64,000 nucleotides of DNA from the NCBI RefSeq assembly GCF_028769735.1, contig NC_088179.1, positions 5,960,001 through 6,024,000 on the forward strand, read 5' to 3'. The notes under the pieces were generated by a model, which was given only the letters and a program-made list of their open reading frames with translations, was not told the DNA's origin and did no database searches. Below are positions 1 through 13,823 of the stretch, piece by piece; position 1 is the stretch's first letter, and every line of letters starts with the position of its first letter. The stretch comes from Zonotrichia leucophrys gambelii. Lineage: Eukaryota > Chordata > Aves > Passeriformes > Passerellidae. Made by a program: the position numbers and the translations under genes.

Positions 1-3000
1 TTGACCCACTACACATTTCTCCTGCTTGCTCTGTGTCCTGCACGCATTCCCTTTGCCAGGGTGGCAGCCCCCTGTTCACCTTCCTCCCCTCTGACAGCCT
101 TGGGAGGTTTTGTTTATTAGATGCAAGCTGAGAGCCTTAAATTACTCTGATCTACTTTTTCCAGAGCCAGAGAAAACATGCCAGAGGCAGGTCTGCAGCA
201 AGGTGCCTGCCTCCCTTTCCTCACCTCGGGATTTCCACTGCAGCTGTGATTTGCACTGATGCTGGCTGTGAGGCTGCTGGCTCTGAGGTGGTACCTGCTT
301 ATGTCAGAAAGGATCAGATCCTCGGGCTTGCATCTGTCCTGACCTGACGACAGGACTTTGACTTTTGCTAATTTTACTTCCTAAGAATTAACTGTGAGAG
401 AAGGCACCATGCTTGATACAATTAAGAGCATTCTCTTGCAACTGGATTCATTTGTAATCTGAATATCTTGCATTCTGTTAACCACCCTGCAAACCCCTCG
501 GTACATTATGCTGCAATTATCAATAATACATGATGAATCGTGGTTCCACAGCAGTTGCATCAATAGACAGTAATTGTGCCACCTTGTATTAGCCTTTCTA
601 TGCTTTTTTCCCCCCCTGATTAAGCATCAAAAGAGCAAGCTTTTAGCTCCTTAAAGCCTCTTGCATATCTTATATTGTAAAGTAAATGCAGCAAATAAAT
701 TTCAGTACCACCACTTTTACAGGTTCAGCTGTTTGGAGCCTTTACAAGAAAACAAACCAAGCATGGGGAAAGTGTGAAATCTCCATTGGGGGGCCAGGAA
801 GGGAACATATTGCTAGGCTCAGGCAAGGAACAAGATCGTGGTGGCAGGAAAGGTTTTTAAAAATGCACCTGCTCCCCCTCCCTTGCAGTTTGCTGGGTGG
901 TGGATGGCACTTGCAGGTGTGCCTTGGATTAGTTTCCCACTCCCTGGTGTGCATCACAAATTATGGCACTGCTTGGCTGGAGTTTGCAGCCAGACCTGGC
1001 ACATTCTGCATGAGGTCAGGCAGGCCTGGCAAGAGATCCAAGGAAATGTCATTTTTCAGCTAAGAGGAGAAAATGGGTTTGTGTGATGGGTGGCATGCCA
1101 CAAAGGGCATGTGTTTGCTGGTTTGGGGAGAAGGGCTTCTCTAAATTTGGTCAGGCTAGCAATATTCTGGGACTGTAGAACTAGAGTACATTTACATTTT
1201 GTTGTTCACCTGAACAGGCAGCCCAGGGTTTCTCTTGGCTCTCAGAGCTCCATTGCTTCCTCTGGGTGTCTGAGGGCACAGTTCCTGTGACTGGGGTCTC
1301 AGCAGTCCCAGCTGTGTGCTGGCCAGGGGAGGGGCTGTTCCTTATCCATTGCCCACAGCTGCAGGCAGGGAACGAGCCAAATCAGCACAGTCACTGCACC
1401 TGGGTGTGCTCTGAGCTGATACTGCTCCTCACATTCTCCTCTGCTTGAATCACTGGTGCCTTTCTTTTACAGCATTTTTAAATGAAGGCATTTGTTGTCT
1501 GTCGCACAGAGCTGGTGAAAGTTCTCTGTCAAGGCCATCCTTGATTAAACCTCTTCCAGGGAGATGTGGTGTGTGTCCATGGCAGCTCCTGCCTGCTCTC
1601 TGGCAGGTACACACCTGGCCCAGGTGCAGGCATTTCCCTCTGCCACACAGTGGTGTGGGCAGCATTTCAGGGTCTCTGTGCACATCAGCAGCATTTCCAA
1701 GGTGTCTCTGCCCCCTCCAGTGACAGAAGCCATCAGCAGGGGCTCTGACAATCTCCCAGGCCATGTAATTATTCAGAGCCCAGTCTGCCTGTGGGAATTG
1801 TGAGGAGGGAATCAGTGAGGGAGCCCTGCTTTGCTGTGACAGAGCTGGTGAGTGAGCTGAGATGGTCTGGGGAGGAATTCAGGTGCATGCTGATAGGGCT
1901 TGGGGGTCTAAAGAGGAGCTGTGCCTGCCTGCAGCCAGTGCCTGTCAATCCCTGAGTGTTAGAGGAGCAGCACAGCCCTGGGGTGCTCTGCAGCACAGCA
2001 TGCACTGTACATCTCCAAATGTAAGCTTGCTCTTACTCCTCCTGAGTGGGTTTTCCTCATGGTGGCTTTTGGTGGCTGTAAAACTCATTTCCACATCCAG
2101 GAGGGAGCAGAAGGGCAGCAGTGCTCTGTGTGTCTCTGTCTGCAGATGGGGATGTGCACTGGAAGCAGCCAGCCTGGAATGGGGAGGGCAGCTTGAATTT
2201 CCAGCAGTTCTGTTCCACAGGGCAAAACTACATCCTGATAAACATGGAAAGGAAGTTGTAACATGCTTGTGTCTGAAATTCTGAGTATTTGGAGGAGCTC
2301 CTACATTTTTCTTCATGGAAAACTCTTGTTTAAAGTGGAATGGAGTAGTGGGGCTAATAGCAGTAGGGCTGGGAATTCCCAGAAAACACAGCTTGGTCTA
2401 GAGGGAGAATGACACAAATCCTGGGACAAATAGACATTTTTTAATTTACTTCTGCTGTGAAAAGGATTTGAACATTCATCTTGTTAAGTCCATGTATGGA
2501 CAGAATGTTTGTGCACATAGCAAGGCATTATGCTGAGTGCCAGGCAGGAGCTGCAGAAAGGTGGATGTTGCAGCTTGTAGTGGGAAAAGACTTTTAATGA
2601 GGATTTGTTGCCTGTGGCTGTGCAAGATCTTCTCTTCACCTGTATTTTGAAGAGCTATGATATTCCAGCTTCGTTTCACTAAGCTGTACACAACCAAGGA
2701 AAGAATGTCAGCTTAATATATTCTGATATTCTGAAGTGTTACTCTAAGGGAAAACACTGCCAGTTTTTATGGGTGCACCATTCCAGACCTGGATGGGATT
2801 TTGTTCCTCAGGTTTTAGTTATAATCTGGAAATCACAGTATGAATGTACCATTGAGAACTCACATGTGTTGATTCCTTGTGCCCTGTGGGAATGTCAGCA
2901 CCTCTGGAAGAACCTGCTGCCATTCATTCTGAATCCTTACTAAAATGTTTAGAGACATGCATGTTCTGTTATTTTTAACAAAGGTGCAGATATCACTTAA

Positions 3001-6000
3001 CAGAATTAGACCACTGAAAAATCTCTAAATTCAGGCTACTTTCTCAGTGTGTCTCACAGGACTAACTCTTCTACAGCTCAGAGGGATTGAACAGAAATCA
3101 CTGTACTTCTTTCTCCAAAAGTCAGAGAAAAAGGGACCTGTGAATCAAAACACTTCCTGCCAGCCAAAATCTCTTTATCATGCATGACTATGAGGCTGTA
3201 ATCTGTCCACCTGAGAGGCATAATTCACAAAGAATTTTATCTGCTTGCCCCACACTCAGTGATCTGCTGGTAAGAGCCTCTGAGAGTGGCAGATAACTGA
3301 CACCCTTCCTCTGTGGCTGCTTGAAGGGTTAAGTGCTGATTTTGAGAAACCTGAAAGGACAAGGCTGGTTCAGAAGCAAGTTCTTCTGAAGAAAAAGTTC
3401 ATTAATCTTGTCTCTCTTCAGCTGGTGGGGTTGTCTGTGAATGCAGGGTGTCCTGAACCCTGCATGCTGAGGGCTGGGCCTGTGCTCCTGCTGGTGAGAG
3501 CTGCTGGCACTTTTGTCACTGCAGAGGAACAGGCTAAAGATAAAATCTGCATGGAGCACTGTGCCTGTGGCGAGCATGTGGCTTCCTTCCTGGACTCTGC
3601 AGGTGAGGGAATGCTTGCCAGCCTGGTCTGTGAGCCTGCTTAATGCCAGTGCCCGATGCAAAATGCCTGCTGTCACATCCTTCCCCTGGTGGCCCTGATG
3701 GATGTTTCACGGGTCTGAACTGGCAGCCTGTGGTCACAGCCTTGCATTGTCCCACGGGACTGAGTCACAAGATTGTCCTGGCTGTGACTTCCATCCTGCA
3801 GGGCTGCAGAGCTCACCCTGCTCAGGTCTGCTGGAAGCACTGAAGGGGCCTCTCAGGTGCTTGGCACAGGACCTCCAATTTCCTGGCAGCACCTGTGTGC
3901 TCATCAGGAACACGTTTTGTCACCGCTCGTGTGGCTGCACCAGCAGAGCCGGCCTTGTAGAGCAGGGGCATCTTGGGGTGTTCTTATGTAATGGCTCTGG
4001 ATTTAACAGTGCTGCTGTACACTTCATGACTCACTGCCAGCCTTGGGAACTTATTTCTGCACACTGGTGAGGCTCTACTAGAAATTTGTGTTTCTGTAAA
4101 GGATAAAAAACAAAATGCTTTACTCACAAACAGTGTAAGATGTTCCCAAACTCCCGAGAGCTGTGACAGTGTGGGCTTAGCTGCTGATGGATGGCACAAG
4201 CTTATACTAATGCAAAAGCTGGTTGACAGTAGATTGGATTCCAGGTAGAGCATCTCTCTCTCTGCATATAAAGTGACCCTGGTTTAATGTGTTGTGGTTT
4301 TTCTTCCAGCACCTCTATGAATTTATCTGCCCACAAGATACAGAGTATGTTTTCATAATGGCTTTGATTCTTCCACTAATCAATTTTTATGTAGTGACTG
4401 ATCACAGAACTCAAGAAGTGCAGTTTGTGCCATTTGGAGATGTTTTTGCCAATAGCTGAGTATATTCACATAGAGGGAAGTCAAAAACCTACTGGGAAAG
4501 TGAAAACTGATTGCTTGGCAACTGGGTCTTGTTTTTAACATAGCCATGCTTTAATTTAGGCCATGTAACAGTTGGAATTTATATGTAACCTACGTTGTAA
4601 AACAATTTCAGCAAGAGGCACGCATTTGTATTCTTGTTCTCACTGGTGGCTGCGGAGCTCGAGAGCCCACACGTCTGCTCTGGAAGCTGCTTGTTTGGCT
4701 GTGTGCTTGCACCCAGCCCTGAAATGACTCCCTGCTGTGCCAGGCTCTGTCTGTCCCTCTCCCTGCCACACACATGATGCTGGTGCTCACCTGTAGCTGT
4801 TGCAGGCAGGGTGCTTGGCTGCTCCTTGCTGTGTCGCTGCCTGGTTGGATTTCAGTGCTTTCCCGAGCCTGAGCCCCACTCCAGGTGTTTGCACTCACTC
4901 ACTGATGAAAGGTTGGGGCAGCATCAGGTGTGCCAGGGTGGACTGACCAGCTCTTGCAGCCTTCAGCAGCCCAGCAGCGTTAGCCCAGCTGTAGGCAGAG
5001 CAGGTGGAAGGAGACACTCACCTTTTGCCTTGTTTTTCCTCCCTGTGCCACTAGACCTTGATCTGCTGGCACAGGAGCCATTCTGCAGCTGGTCCTGTGG
5101 GATCTTGCCTCTCTGGATATGAAGCCAGGGGCGATGCTGTCACCTCTGCCAGCACTGGCTCACAGCAGAGAGCTGTTTGTGCTCCCAGCTGTGCTGTCCA
5201 GGTGCTCCAAGTCACTTGCCTGCAGTGGCACTGTGTGACATAGTGGCTCAATGTGATATCCACCTGCTCCACCTCCAGTGGTGGTACTTGGGCTTCTATG
5301 TGTTGATGCAGAGCATTGCTGGATCCCACACCCCTCCAAGGGAGCACTGGTGCCCATAGTTGCACTCCTCAGCTCCAGGTGGTGATGAGTTTGTGCACAA
5401 GCAGGGAGAGCAGTCCTTTCAAGTCCCCAGAAATGGGTTCTCCAGAGGCTTGTGACAGAAATAGCTTGGTTTGAATGGCGTGTGAATGGAGATGTGCATG
5501 AGGCACCAGGAACAGCACTGGGTTAGCAGAGTGTGTTGGGAATAGGGACCCTGCTCCCAGCACTGGAGCTGAAGAAAGAACGTGGTGCTGTCCAGCCTGA
5601 AGGCTCCTGCCCTCACACAGCAACTGCACAGATGATGTGTCAGCAGATCCTGGGCTCTGGCCACAGCAAGGGATCAGCACAGGTACAGCACCTCCCACGG
5701 CCATTGTTTCTCCTGTCAGCCAGCAGGAAAACACTGTGGCCACAGAGATGTGTCTGTTCCAAGCTGTGAATCCCAACCTCCTGCCCCAGCTGTCCCCTCT
5801 GGGTGCAGAGTGCAGGTCTTTAGAGAGGACTTTTCCTTCAAGGACCTGGTGAGCTGTTCTGCTTATTTAAGAATTCCCAAGAAAGCATTCCATGATAGCA
5901 GAGGCTCAGGGTGCCCCCTGCAGCACATACCACACACCTGAAGACAACTGGATCTTGTGTCTCCATCCCTTTGATTTCCAGGCAATGCCATGGTCTTCTG

Positions 6001-9000
6001 GGTAGTTGGACATGGAGCTGTGCTTCTGTTGCTTTGTTTCCCTGTCAGTACACTGATGGCTGCATGGAAACCATGGGCTGCTGAAGCTTGAGCAGATGGT
6101 GCTCAGGGATGGGGTTGTAGAATAAATATTTAGCACTAAGCCATTTTTTGCTATTTTCTCTACTGAATTTTAAAAATATCTAGTGTAACTCAGGGGATAA
6201 ATTTCTCAGGGGAATGTGTAAGAAGTGGCTGTTCTGGCCTTTGGGGGTGGGTTTGGAGGGGATGTTGGAAGATGAAAATCCTTGGATTCAGAGCTTGGGT
6301 AGTGTTGCCCAGCTGCTGTGCTGGCAGAGGTAACCAGGGCTGTGCCACACTTTCCATGCCAGTACTTCTGTGTTTCTGGAACCCAGCATGGAGCTGGGGT
6401 TAGCAGCACTGTGGTATGGGTGACATTCTCCAGCTACTGAAAGGAAAGAGCTCCTCCAGAACACACATGTGGTGTGTGCTGCTGCTCACTGCCTTGTTGG
6501 GTGCTGGTACTCTGGTCTCTTACAAAGGTTAGTGAGCAAATACGGCCCCTTTAAGAGGCTTTATGGCTGCATCTCTCAAGCCTTCAGGGTTGCTTTTTCT
6601 TTAAGTCCAGTAAATCCATGTAAGCAATGAGAGTAAAGAGCAGGGATGATGGAGGAAGCTCCAGGGTCTGTTTGCATTTAAGCGTTACCTGCTCTTAAGC
6701 TGATGTGCACAGAAACTCCTCAACGGCTTAGACAGCTCACAGCATGTACTGTCATGATCCTTTTTGTATTTAAAACAGATCAAGACAACAGGGCATTAAA
6801 ATACAAATTTGATGAGGAAAAACTTCCTGATTTTTTCCCCGTCTCTGCTGGTTTCCTGTGAAAAGCGTTGAGTCAGGGGCTGGCACAGCTGTCTGGCTGT
6901 GCAGCAGGGAGGGAACACCTCCACAGGAGAGAGCTGGCAGCTGTATGGAATTGCTCCTAGGCAGCCACTGCCAAAACATCGCTGGACTGCTTCTTAACTG
7001 TGCTTGGATAGGGTCTGGAATGGGATGGATTCATTAGTGCTCAGATGGAGATGCTCCTGTGAGAAGGAGCTGTTTGCAGTGATACATTTCTGTTAGGGCA
7101 GAACCTGCCAGCCCTTGCTGCTGCACTCCCAGCCTGCTCAGGTCCTGGTGTGTGGTTGCTTTTTCTGTTCCTTTGCTGAGTTGATTTGTGCCCTTGGAGT
7201 CTCTTCTGTGGTCCCTTACTGGGCCTTCTATTTCTGCCAGAATTCCTGCAGGTATGCAGAATGTTCTGTTTGCATTCCCCACACTAGAAATTTGTTTGAG
7301 AAATCTCAGTGCTTTTTCAGAGTTGTTTGGACAGAGTGCAAGGCAGAAATATCACTTGCACTGAGGTGCTGCATATCTTTATCTACAAGGCTTCTTCAAG
7401 GTGGACAATCATTTCAGTTATGCCTTATTATAACTACCAGTGGCCCAGTTCAGCTTGACTTGAGCCTGTCAATCTGGCAGTGCCTCAATGTCCTGAAATG
7501 TTTTCCATTTCCTCTGGTGGCTCATTCCACGTTTTTTGTTCACCATGCAGCCCATGAGGATTTGCTGGATATGACATGATGTCTATTCCATACATCACAA
7601 AGAAGTGCAGACTGGGCGAGTACTGCAGTTTTTCACATGTGCCATCTGTAACTGTGCTCTGGGTTTCTCCTTCCATTTGTTCTCACCCCTCTGGAAAAGT
7701 TAGAACTGTGCTCTGAGTGTGGTTTGGAGTTGTAATAGTCCTTGACAAGTATTTATGGTTAGGGCAAGCTTTGTTTGCAAGGGTTTGTGGTTCCAAGCTG
7801 TGCATGTAACTGGAGAGAGGAGGAGGAGAGCCAGGGCAGCCGTTCAGCACTGAACAGAGCAGTGCTGTTCAGCTGGCAGGGCTGGAGGCCCATGACCCCA
7901 GGTGGGTACTCAGCCCAACATCCCACTTCCCAATGGAATTCCACTCTGCTGGGCACTTGGCAACAAACAGGTGTGGTGGGACCTCCAGCAGGCTGAGGAT
8001 GCTGAGTGCCCATAAACCTGTCCAGGATGTGCAGGGAGCTTTGCCTTAGGCTGTGAAGGAGGAAACCCTCCCTTGCCCCAAGGTTCTGCTGTGCCAGCCG
8101 TGAATCCTGCCTGGTTCCTTTCCATGCCCTCTGGCTGGGCTGGCACACCTGTGTCATCCACTGCCCTGGGGGGGCCCTGGAGGCCCAGGAGGGTGTGACA
8201 ACCTCTGTACTGTCCTGGGGCCACTGTGCCAGCACTGGCAGCAGGCACCACTCCTGCTCGGGGCTGTCAGCACCTGGCAGAGAGCTGCACATCCACCTGC
8301 TGCTTCCCCAGAGCCAGACTTGGCTCTCCTGCCCCAAGCAGGAGATGTGGAGCAAATGCTGCTGGAAGAGCACTCAGTTGTTCTCTGTCTCCTGTGTGAG
8401 CAAAGCCAGTGCTCGAGCAGCTCAGCTCCAAGGTTTCCACACCCAGAACAGCTGTGCAGGGAGCTCTCCTTGGAATAATGCAGATCCCCTCCAAGGCAGC
8501 GCTGTCTCCTGTCACACATGCATTATGAATGCTTCCTTTGCCTTCAGTCCTTCAGAGCTGTGTGGTATTTAATTAGAGGTTTTATGTTCTTCATAGTGGG
8601 ACCAATTCCCCTCCTGTGTGAGCTGAATTTTTGGCAGAGTTGCGAGAGGCAATAGCAAAGTCTGGCGCAGCTGGAGTGAGAATCCCATTGGACTTCACAA
8701 GGAGGATTACTGGTGCTGTTACACAGGTGGATGTTCAGGCAGCACCAAGTCACCCGGATCTGGGGAGCAGCTCCCTGCTGGTGAACAGGACACATCCCTC
8801 CACACCCTCACTGGGGGCCATGGACTGTGCCTGGGGTCACAGCCCCAGCCCCTCTGGAGCATCCACCACAGCCAAAGGCACGGAGATTCCCTGGGATCAG
8901 AGCCAGCTCACCTCCAGCCCACTCTGCCTGGGACTTGCACAAGTGCTCAGCCCACACAGGAGCAGCTCCTGACCTGAGCCAGGTCCTGTTCAATAGCTGC

Positions 9001-12000
9001 CAAGTAGCCGGTCTTTGTTAACCTTGCTGATTGTTGGAGATAGATCAGCTGGCAGATGGGAGGCTGTAGAAATATTTGTTCCAGCAGCTGCAGGGGGAAG
9101 AATACATATGAAAAAAAGCTTTTATCTTTCAGTTAATAGATGTCTAAATGCCTTGCATGTGAACAAATATCCATGGTATGTATTGCTGACTTAGACTTGT
9201 AAAATCCACAGCTCTCTCTTACCATTTTCTGAAGTGCAGTGCAATTCATGGTTATTAGGTTTAAGTCCTTCTTTTGAGAGGGTAAAATTTGAGAATTTGT
9301 TCTAGGAAACGTCCCTCCTGAATGCTGGACTTTTTTTCTCAATATATCAAGCACATTAACGAGTGTTAGAGGTAAACCAGAATGCTGGGATGGAAGGAAG
9401 TGGAAAAGAAAAATTTCCAGCCACACCTCTGCTTATTTAATGGTTTAAGTTATTTCATATTTGCCACAGAAATTGCTGCTGTTTTGTGTCTGTTTGGTGA
9501 AGATGCATGCAGACTGCCCAATTAGCAAAAAATCAGAGAGAAATGACCTCGTGGCTTCTCAAAGCTTGATTTGGGGTTATGGAAGCAGGAGGCTCTATAA
9601 TGCAGCTTCCAGTCAATCAGCCACATAGTTCTACTTGTTAGTGCCACCAATATAAAAAATTTTCCAAGTTGCCTGAGTTTGCTGGAGATGTGCAGGTGAT
9701 GGGAGAGCTCCCTGCTGTGCTGGATCCTGCCTTAGCCTGCTGGCAGTCTCACTGGAGGCATGGAGTGAGCCAAGGCTTTGGGAACAGCATCCATCCGATT
9801 TGGCAATAGAAATCCTATTTCTGTGCTCAGAGCAACAGGGAGATGAGCACTGCCCAGCACTCACTTCCTTGGACATAGTTGAATAGTTGTTCTGCAGTTG
9901 AGTGTTGGCTGTAGCATGTGCCAGGTCCCTGAGGATTTGGTTTGTGTGCTGGCACAAGGGCCAGCTGAAGAAATGGAGAAACAATTGTCCCTTTCTTGTT
10001 GTGCACAGGCTGCTGTCACTTTGAGGGGTCAGACAGAGGAGCAGTGTTGGTGGGGGATAAGGCTTAGGGGTGAAATGGTTAAGTGTAGCCTATAGACCTA
10101 TTTCTGGGGTCTCTTGTTTCATCATCTCACCTGTCAGCCAGCGGGCATGGAACACCCAAGACTTCCCATGGCAGTCATTCTGGCAGAGCCTGATTTGACT
10201 GTTTCCAGGAGGGGAGCAGGTTCTTGTTTCCCCTGAGCCCTTTTGCCACAGTGGTGGAAGTGCAGAGCCAGAACTGTGACACCTTTTCACAGCAGCTCTT
10301 AAAGTGCACAAGAACTTCCCAAACTTCTGCAAATGCAGCAAATTGCTTTTCACAGGATTTGGAGTTTGATTTTTAGACATGTGTTTGACACGTGCAGTAT
10401 TTTTCCTTCACCACCTTCCATATAGGCCCTGGTGGGGAAGTGACCCAGGAAACAATTTTGGATGTGGTGTCTTGTGTGACATCTGAATTTGTGCAGAACA
10501 CTGTCATTTACAGGAGTGTTCATCAGCTCAGTGCAGTCACAGAGTTCTTCAGCTGACTTGGAATAAATAGGCAATAAGTTCTGAGCTGGTGTATTAGATG
10601 GAATGAAGCAGAAAAGGTGCTCAAAGTACTGTTTTATCACAGACTTGCCAGCTGTTCAGAGTCAGCAAAAATATTGCTGTTGATTTCCACAGGTATTTGA
10701 TCAGATTGAGATGGATTATAAGAGAACCTGGGGACGTGTGCTTCTAGGGGCATTTCTAGTGAAAAAACCTGGCAATCCTGCAAGCTGCAAGGGTGGGGGG
10801 CAATCTTATTTCTAATTTCTGCATTTATTTTTCATAGGCTGCATCCTGGCTGATGAGTTTTCATGCATTATGTAGGGTGAGGGGTGGTAACAGAGACTGT
10901 AAGCTCAGCATTGTCCATGATCCAGTCTGACAGTCCCAGTTCTGAGCACCTGGTCATGTTTTGAATCAAGTTTAATCTGTTTAAAATTGCCTCTAAAACT
11001 AGCTAAGACTTGACAAACTTGTACCAGAATTCTAAAGAAATGTAGAAATCAGTTAAGGCAGAAAATTCTCTTTGCTGTGTGTTGGCTGGTTCCTGCTTTA
11101 CCCTGGCAGAGCTTGTCCTTGGAACGTGAGGAACGTTTCAGCCCCCGTGAGGCCGCACAGACAGGCTCTGAAATCCTGTGCTCTTTGCTCCTGCTCTGGA
11201 ATTAGTGCCAGCAGGGCAGTCCTGAGACACGCAGGGAGCTGCTGTGTGTGGCTGCAGTAGAGAAACAGCCAGCTGAGCTCCCAGCAACTCCATAGCTGAC
11301 CTGGCCACCTCTCTTCGTCTTTTCCCAAAAGGGGAAAAACAAACACCAAAAAAGTCAAACTGAGGAGTCTTTGCTTTACCATTCCATACCCATCCTGTAA
11401 GCTGCCTTGGCTTAAATACATTACTTTCTATTCCCAACATCCCTCAGCCTTCTGCCAGCACATGCTGACTGTTTTAAGTGGAAAGACAGAGTCCTGTTGT
11501 ACAGAGACCTTTTTTCTTCATCCTGGTAAAATCTTCACTGGACCCTTCCTTGGACTCTTCAAATAGAGGCAGCACAGAATTGAGTTGAAGAAATGTTTTT
11601 CACCAGTATCTGGTTGTACTTTATCATTGGTTGTCAAAGGAGCCCACACAGAAGCCCTACAAATCTATGGATAAATAGAGCATTGTGGTTTCAGGCAAGG
11701 GCAGGCTGCACTTCAGTTTCCATGAGCTGAATTTATCAGACACTATCCCAGCCAGCAGCACAGTAATCATCAGCTGTGGGGCTTTGCAAGGCAGTGCATA
11801 TTTAATGTTCACTAATTTCACAGAAGGATTTCTGGGAAGCAGCAGATGGCAGGAAGCCGTGGGCTGCTGCTGTGGCTGTGAGGGTGAGGAGCTTCCCGGG
11901 GAAGTTCTGTCCACAAGATCTGAGAAACCTCTGAGGGGACCCCATTGCTCAGAGACGCCAGGACCAAGGATATGTGCTGAGGAGTGGGAGCTGTGCTCTG

Positions 12001-13823
12001 CCTGTGGCTGGAGCATGCAGCTGCTGGATGCCAACACTCTTTCCTCTGAGTCACAGCAGGTTTAGGAGCTACACCGTGGTACAGAGATGGCAAGTGGAGA
12101 GGATGGCTTTGTGTTTTCTGTCATCCAGCCATAAGCAGACAGGGGAAAAGCTTGATTTCTTGTCACTGAGCTTTCCCCGTGGCTCTGTCAGCAGTTACCA
12201 TTGCACAGATCGTGGGGAGAAAACACTGGATGAGGTATTCGAGGGGAGCTGGTCAAAGCTGTTCACACACTTCCTTCCCTCTGCTGCCAGCTCTGCCTGC
12301 TCTCTCCTCCCATGGCACACGGGCGGGCTTTTCCCTCACCGTGCCTGGAGCCTCTCCCACGCTCCAGAGCCCTGCCTTCGGTTCCGTGGCCTCTCTGCTG
12401 CACTCCCTATCCTTGGGTTACAGGGATTGGAAATCCCAGCCGATTCTCACATGACCCGTTTCCCTTGCGGCAGCACTGCGGGGTGGGAAGGGCCTTCCCG
12501 AGGCTCCCGGTGACATCCCGGAGCTGGCAGAGCACAGGCTGTGCGTGGGCCCGGAGCGCCGGCAGCACCCGCGGCTGCCGAGAGCCGACAGAGCTCCTCC
12601 GGGGCTGGGGGGTTTCCCGGCCCCAGGGGGATTCTGCTGCCGAGAGGCTTTGCAGGGAGAGCGAGCCCTGCCCTGGGGCTTACAGCAACCTGGCCTAGTA
12701 GGAGGTGTCCCTGCCCACGGCACGGGGATGGGAACTCCGTGGTCTTTAAGGTCATTCCCAAGGCCAGCCATTCTGCGATGTTCCAAAGGAATGGGTAACT
12801 CGGGGGGAAAGGCTGCATCTACCTGTGAGCAGGAAACACACCAGCACTCTGCCTTCCTTTCTGCAGGAGCCTTCTGCCCCTCACCTGGGGAGCTCCAGGC
12901 ACCCACACAGCCCCTCCGTGCTTTGGTGCATTTGCAAAGCAGGATCTGCGGCTCGTGCAGCAAAACTCTCCCGACAGCCCCACTACTCACAAGGCTTCTG
13001 GAAATTTGTGCTTTCCCAGTGGATGAGCCCCTGGGGAGACATGAATCTTTCAGAAGCTTCATGCAAATAAAATGCAGCATTTTACAGTCTTAGGCATAGC
13101 CTCGGGTTTCTCAGTTTTTCCTGACATAGTCCCAATTTTCTGCTCTCTTATTTATTTCTGTTAGTGAAGATGTTCAGTTCACACTTTGTTCTGCTCAATA
13201 TAACCAACATAATCCTATTTTCTTACTACTTAACCAGATAATCAAGATGCCAAAAGCTTAGAAATTCCCTTATTTTCTGCCTTAAAATTCTAATTGTAGT
13301 TATGTATGAGCTTCTGGTTTATAATATGGAAAAACACGATTTAGTCCCCAAAAACAAAGAACGTGGAGTCACGGACAAGGAGACTCACTGGAATAATAGT
13401 AACATAATAAAATTTTGATCATTGTAGCAAAGATGTAAGCTAGAACTTACACGTTATGTTCAGTGGGGGGAAAAAGCCTCTGAGAATCTTGTCTGTTTTC
13501 TTTCTTCTAGAAGACAGGGTGGGCAGACTTGGCATCTTTCCCACTTCATGGCTATGGAGTTGTGCCCTGGAGTTAATTCTCCAGAGTTAGTCATGTCCTA
13601 CAGCAGACCTCGAGGCAGGGTCAGGGAGGGGAGCAGCACTGGGCTACAGGAGGTTGTGATTACCTGCAGCAGTAGGTGTCAGAGGATCCATACCTGGAGA
13701 GGCCACGAGAGAAGCAGCAGCTGCCGCCAGCAGGGAACTGCTGGTGACGTCCAAAGGTGTCAACGTCATCGCTTCTGTTCCAACTCAAAGACCTTTAACC
13801 GCCGCTCCTGTGTGTCCCCACAG
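1..13823 (+). other. C3orf70: C3orf70 intron 1 (3' part), no exon recognised
   Basis: This 13.8 kb holds no exon I can support. C3orf70 has two coding exons in human, and the conserved histidine/cysteine-rich exon 1 product was not found in any + frame here, so exon 1 should lie upstream of the window. The many open frames of 60-230 codons lack homology, codon bias or splice context that I can recognise. Two things stand out: a CpG-rich segment at about 12440-12730 and a GATA/E-box motif cluster near 9038. No CR1 or other repeat was obvious. The intron ends with a pyrimidine-rich tract and CAG at 13821-13823. Confidence 0.7.
12440..12730. other. CpG-rich segment inside C3orf70 intron
   Basis: CpG dinucleotides are frequent here (for example CCCGGAGCGCCGGCAGCACC near 12550) whereas the surrounding kilobases have very few. 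There is no recognisable exon. It may be an intragenic CpG island; no TATA or transcript evidence can be seen. Confidence 0.5.

Noticed and set aside
7759..8373. 204-codon minus-strand open frame
   Set aside because: Low-complexity composition without domain, competing frames on both strands, and it lies in the C3orf70 intron with no splice support.
8631..8972. 113-codon + strand open frame (starts MAELREAIAKSG)
   Set aside because: No similarity recognised, no splice context, and a competing antisense frame of similar length.
13066..13071. AATAAA in the C3orf70 intron
   Set aside because: No upstream gene can be supported on this strand; AATAAA occurs often by chance in AT-rich DNA.
12545..13093. 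182-codon + strand open frame in the CpG-rich part of the C3orf70 intron
   Set aside because: GC-rich DNA has few stops; no recognisable domain, and two other frames on both strands are equally open.
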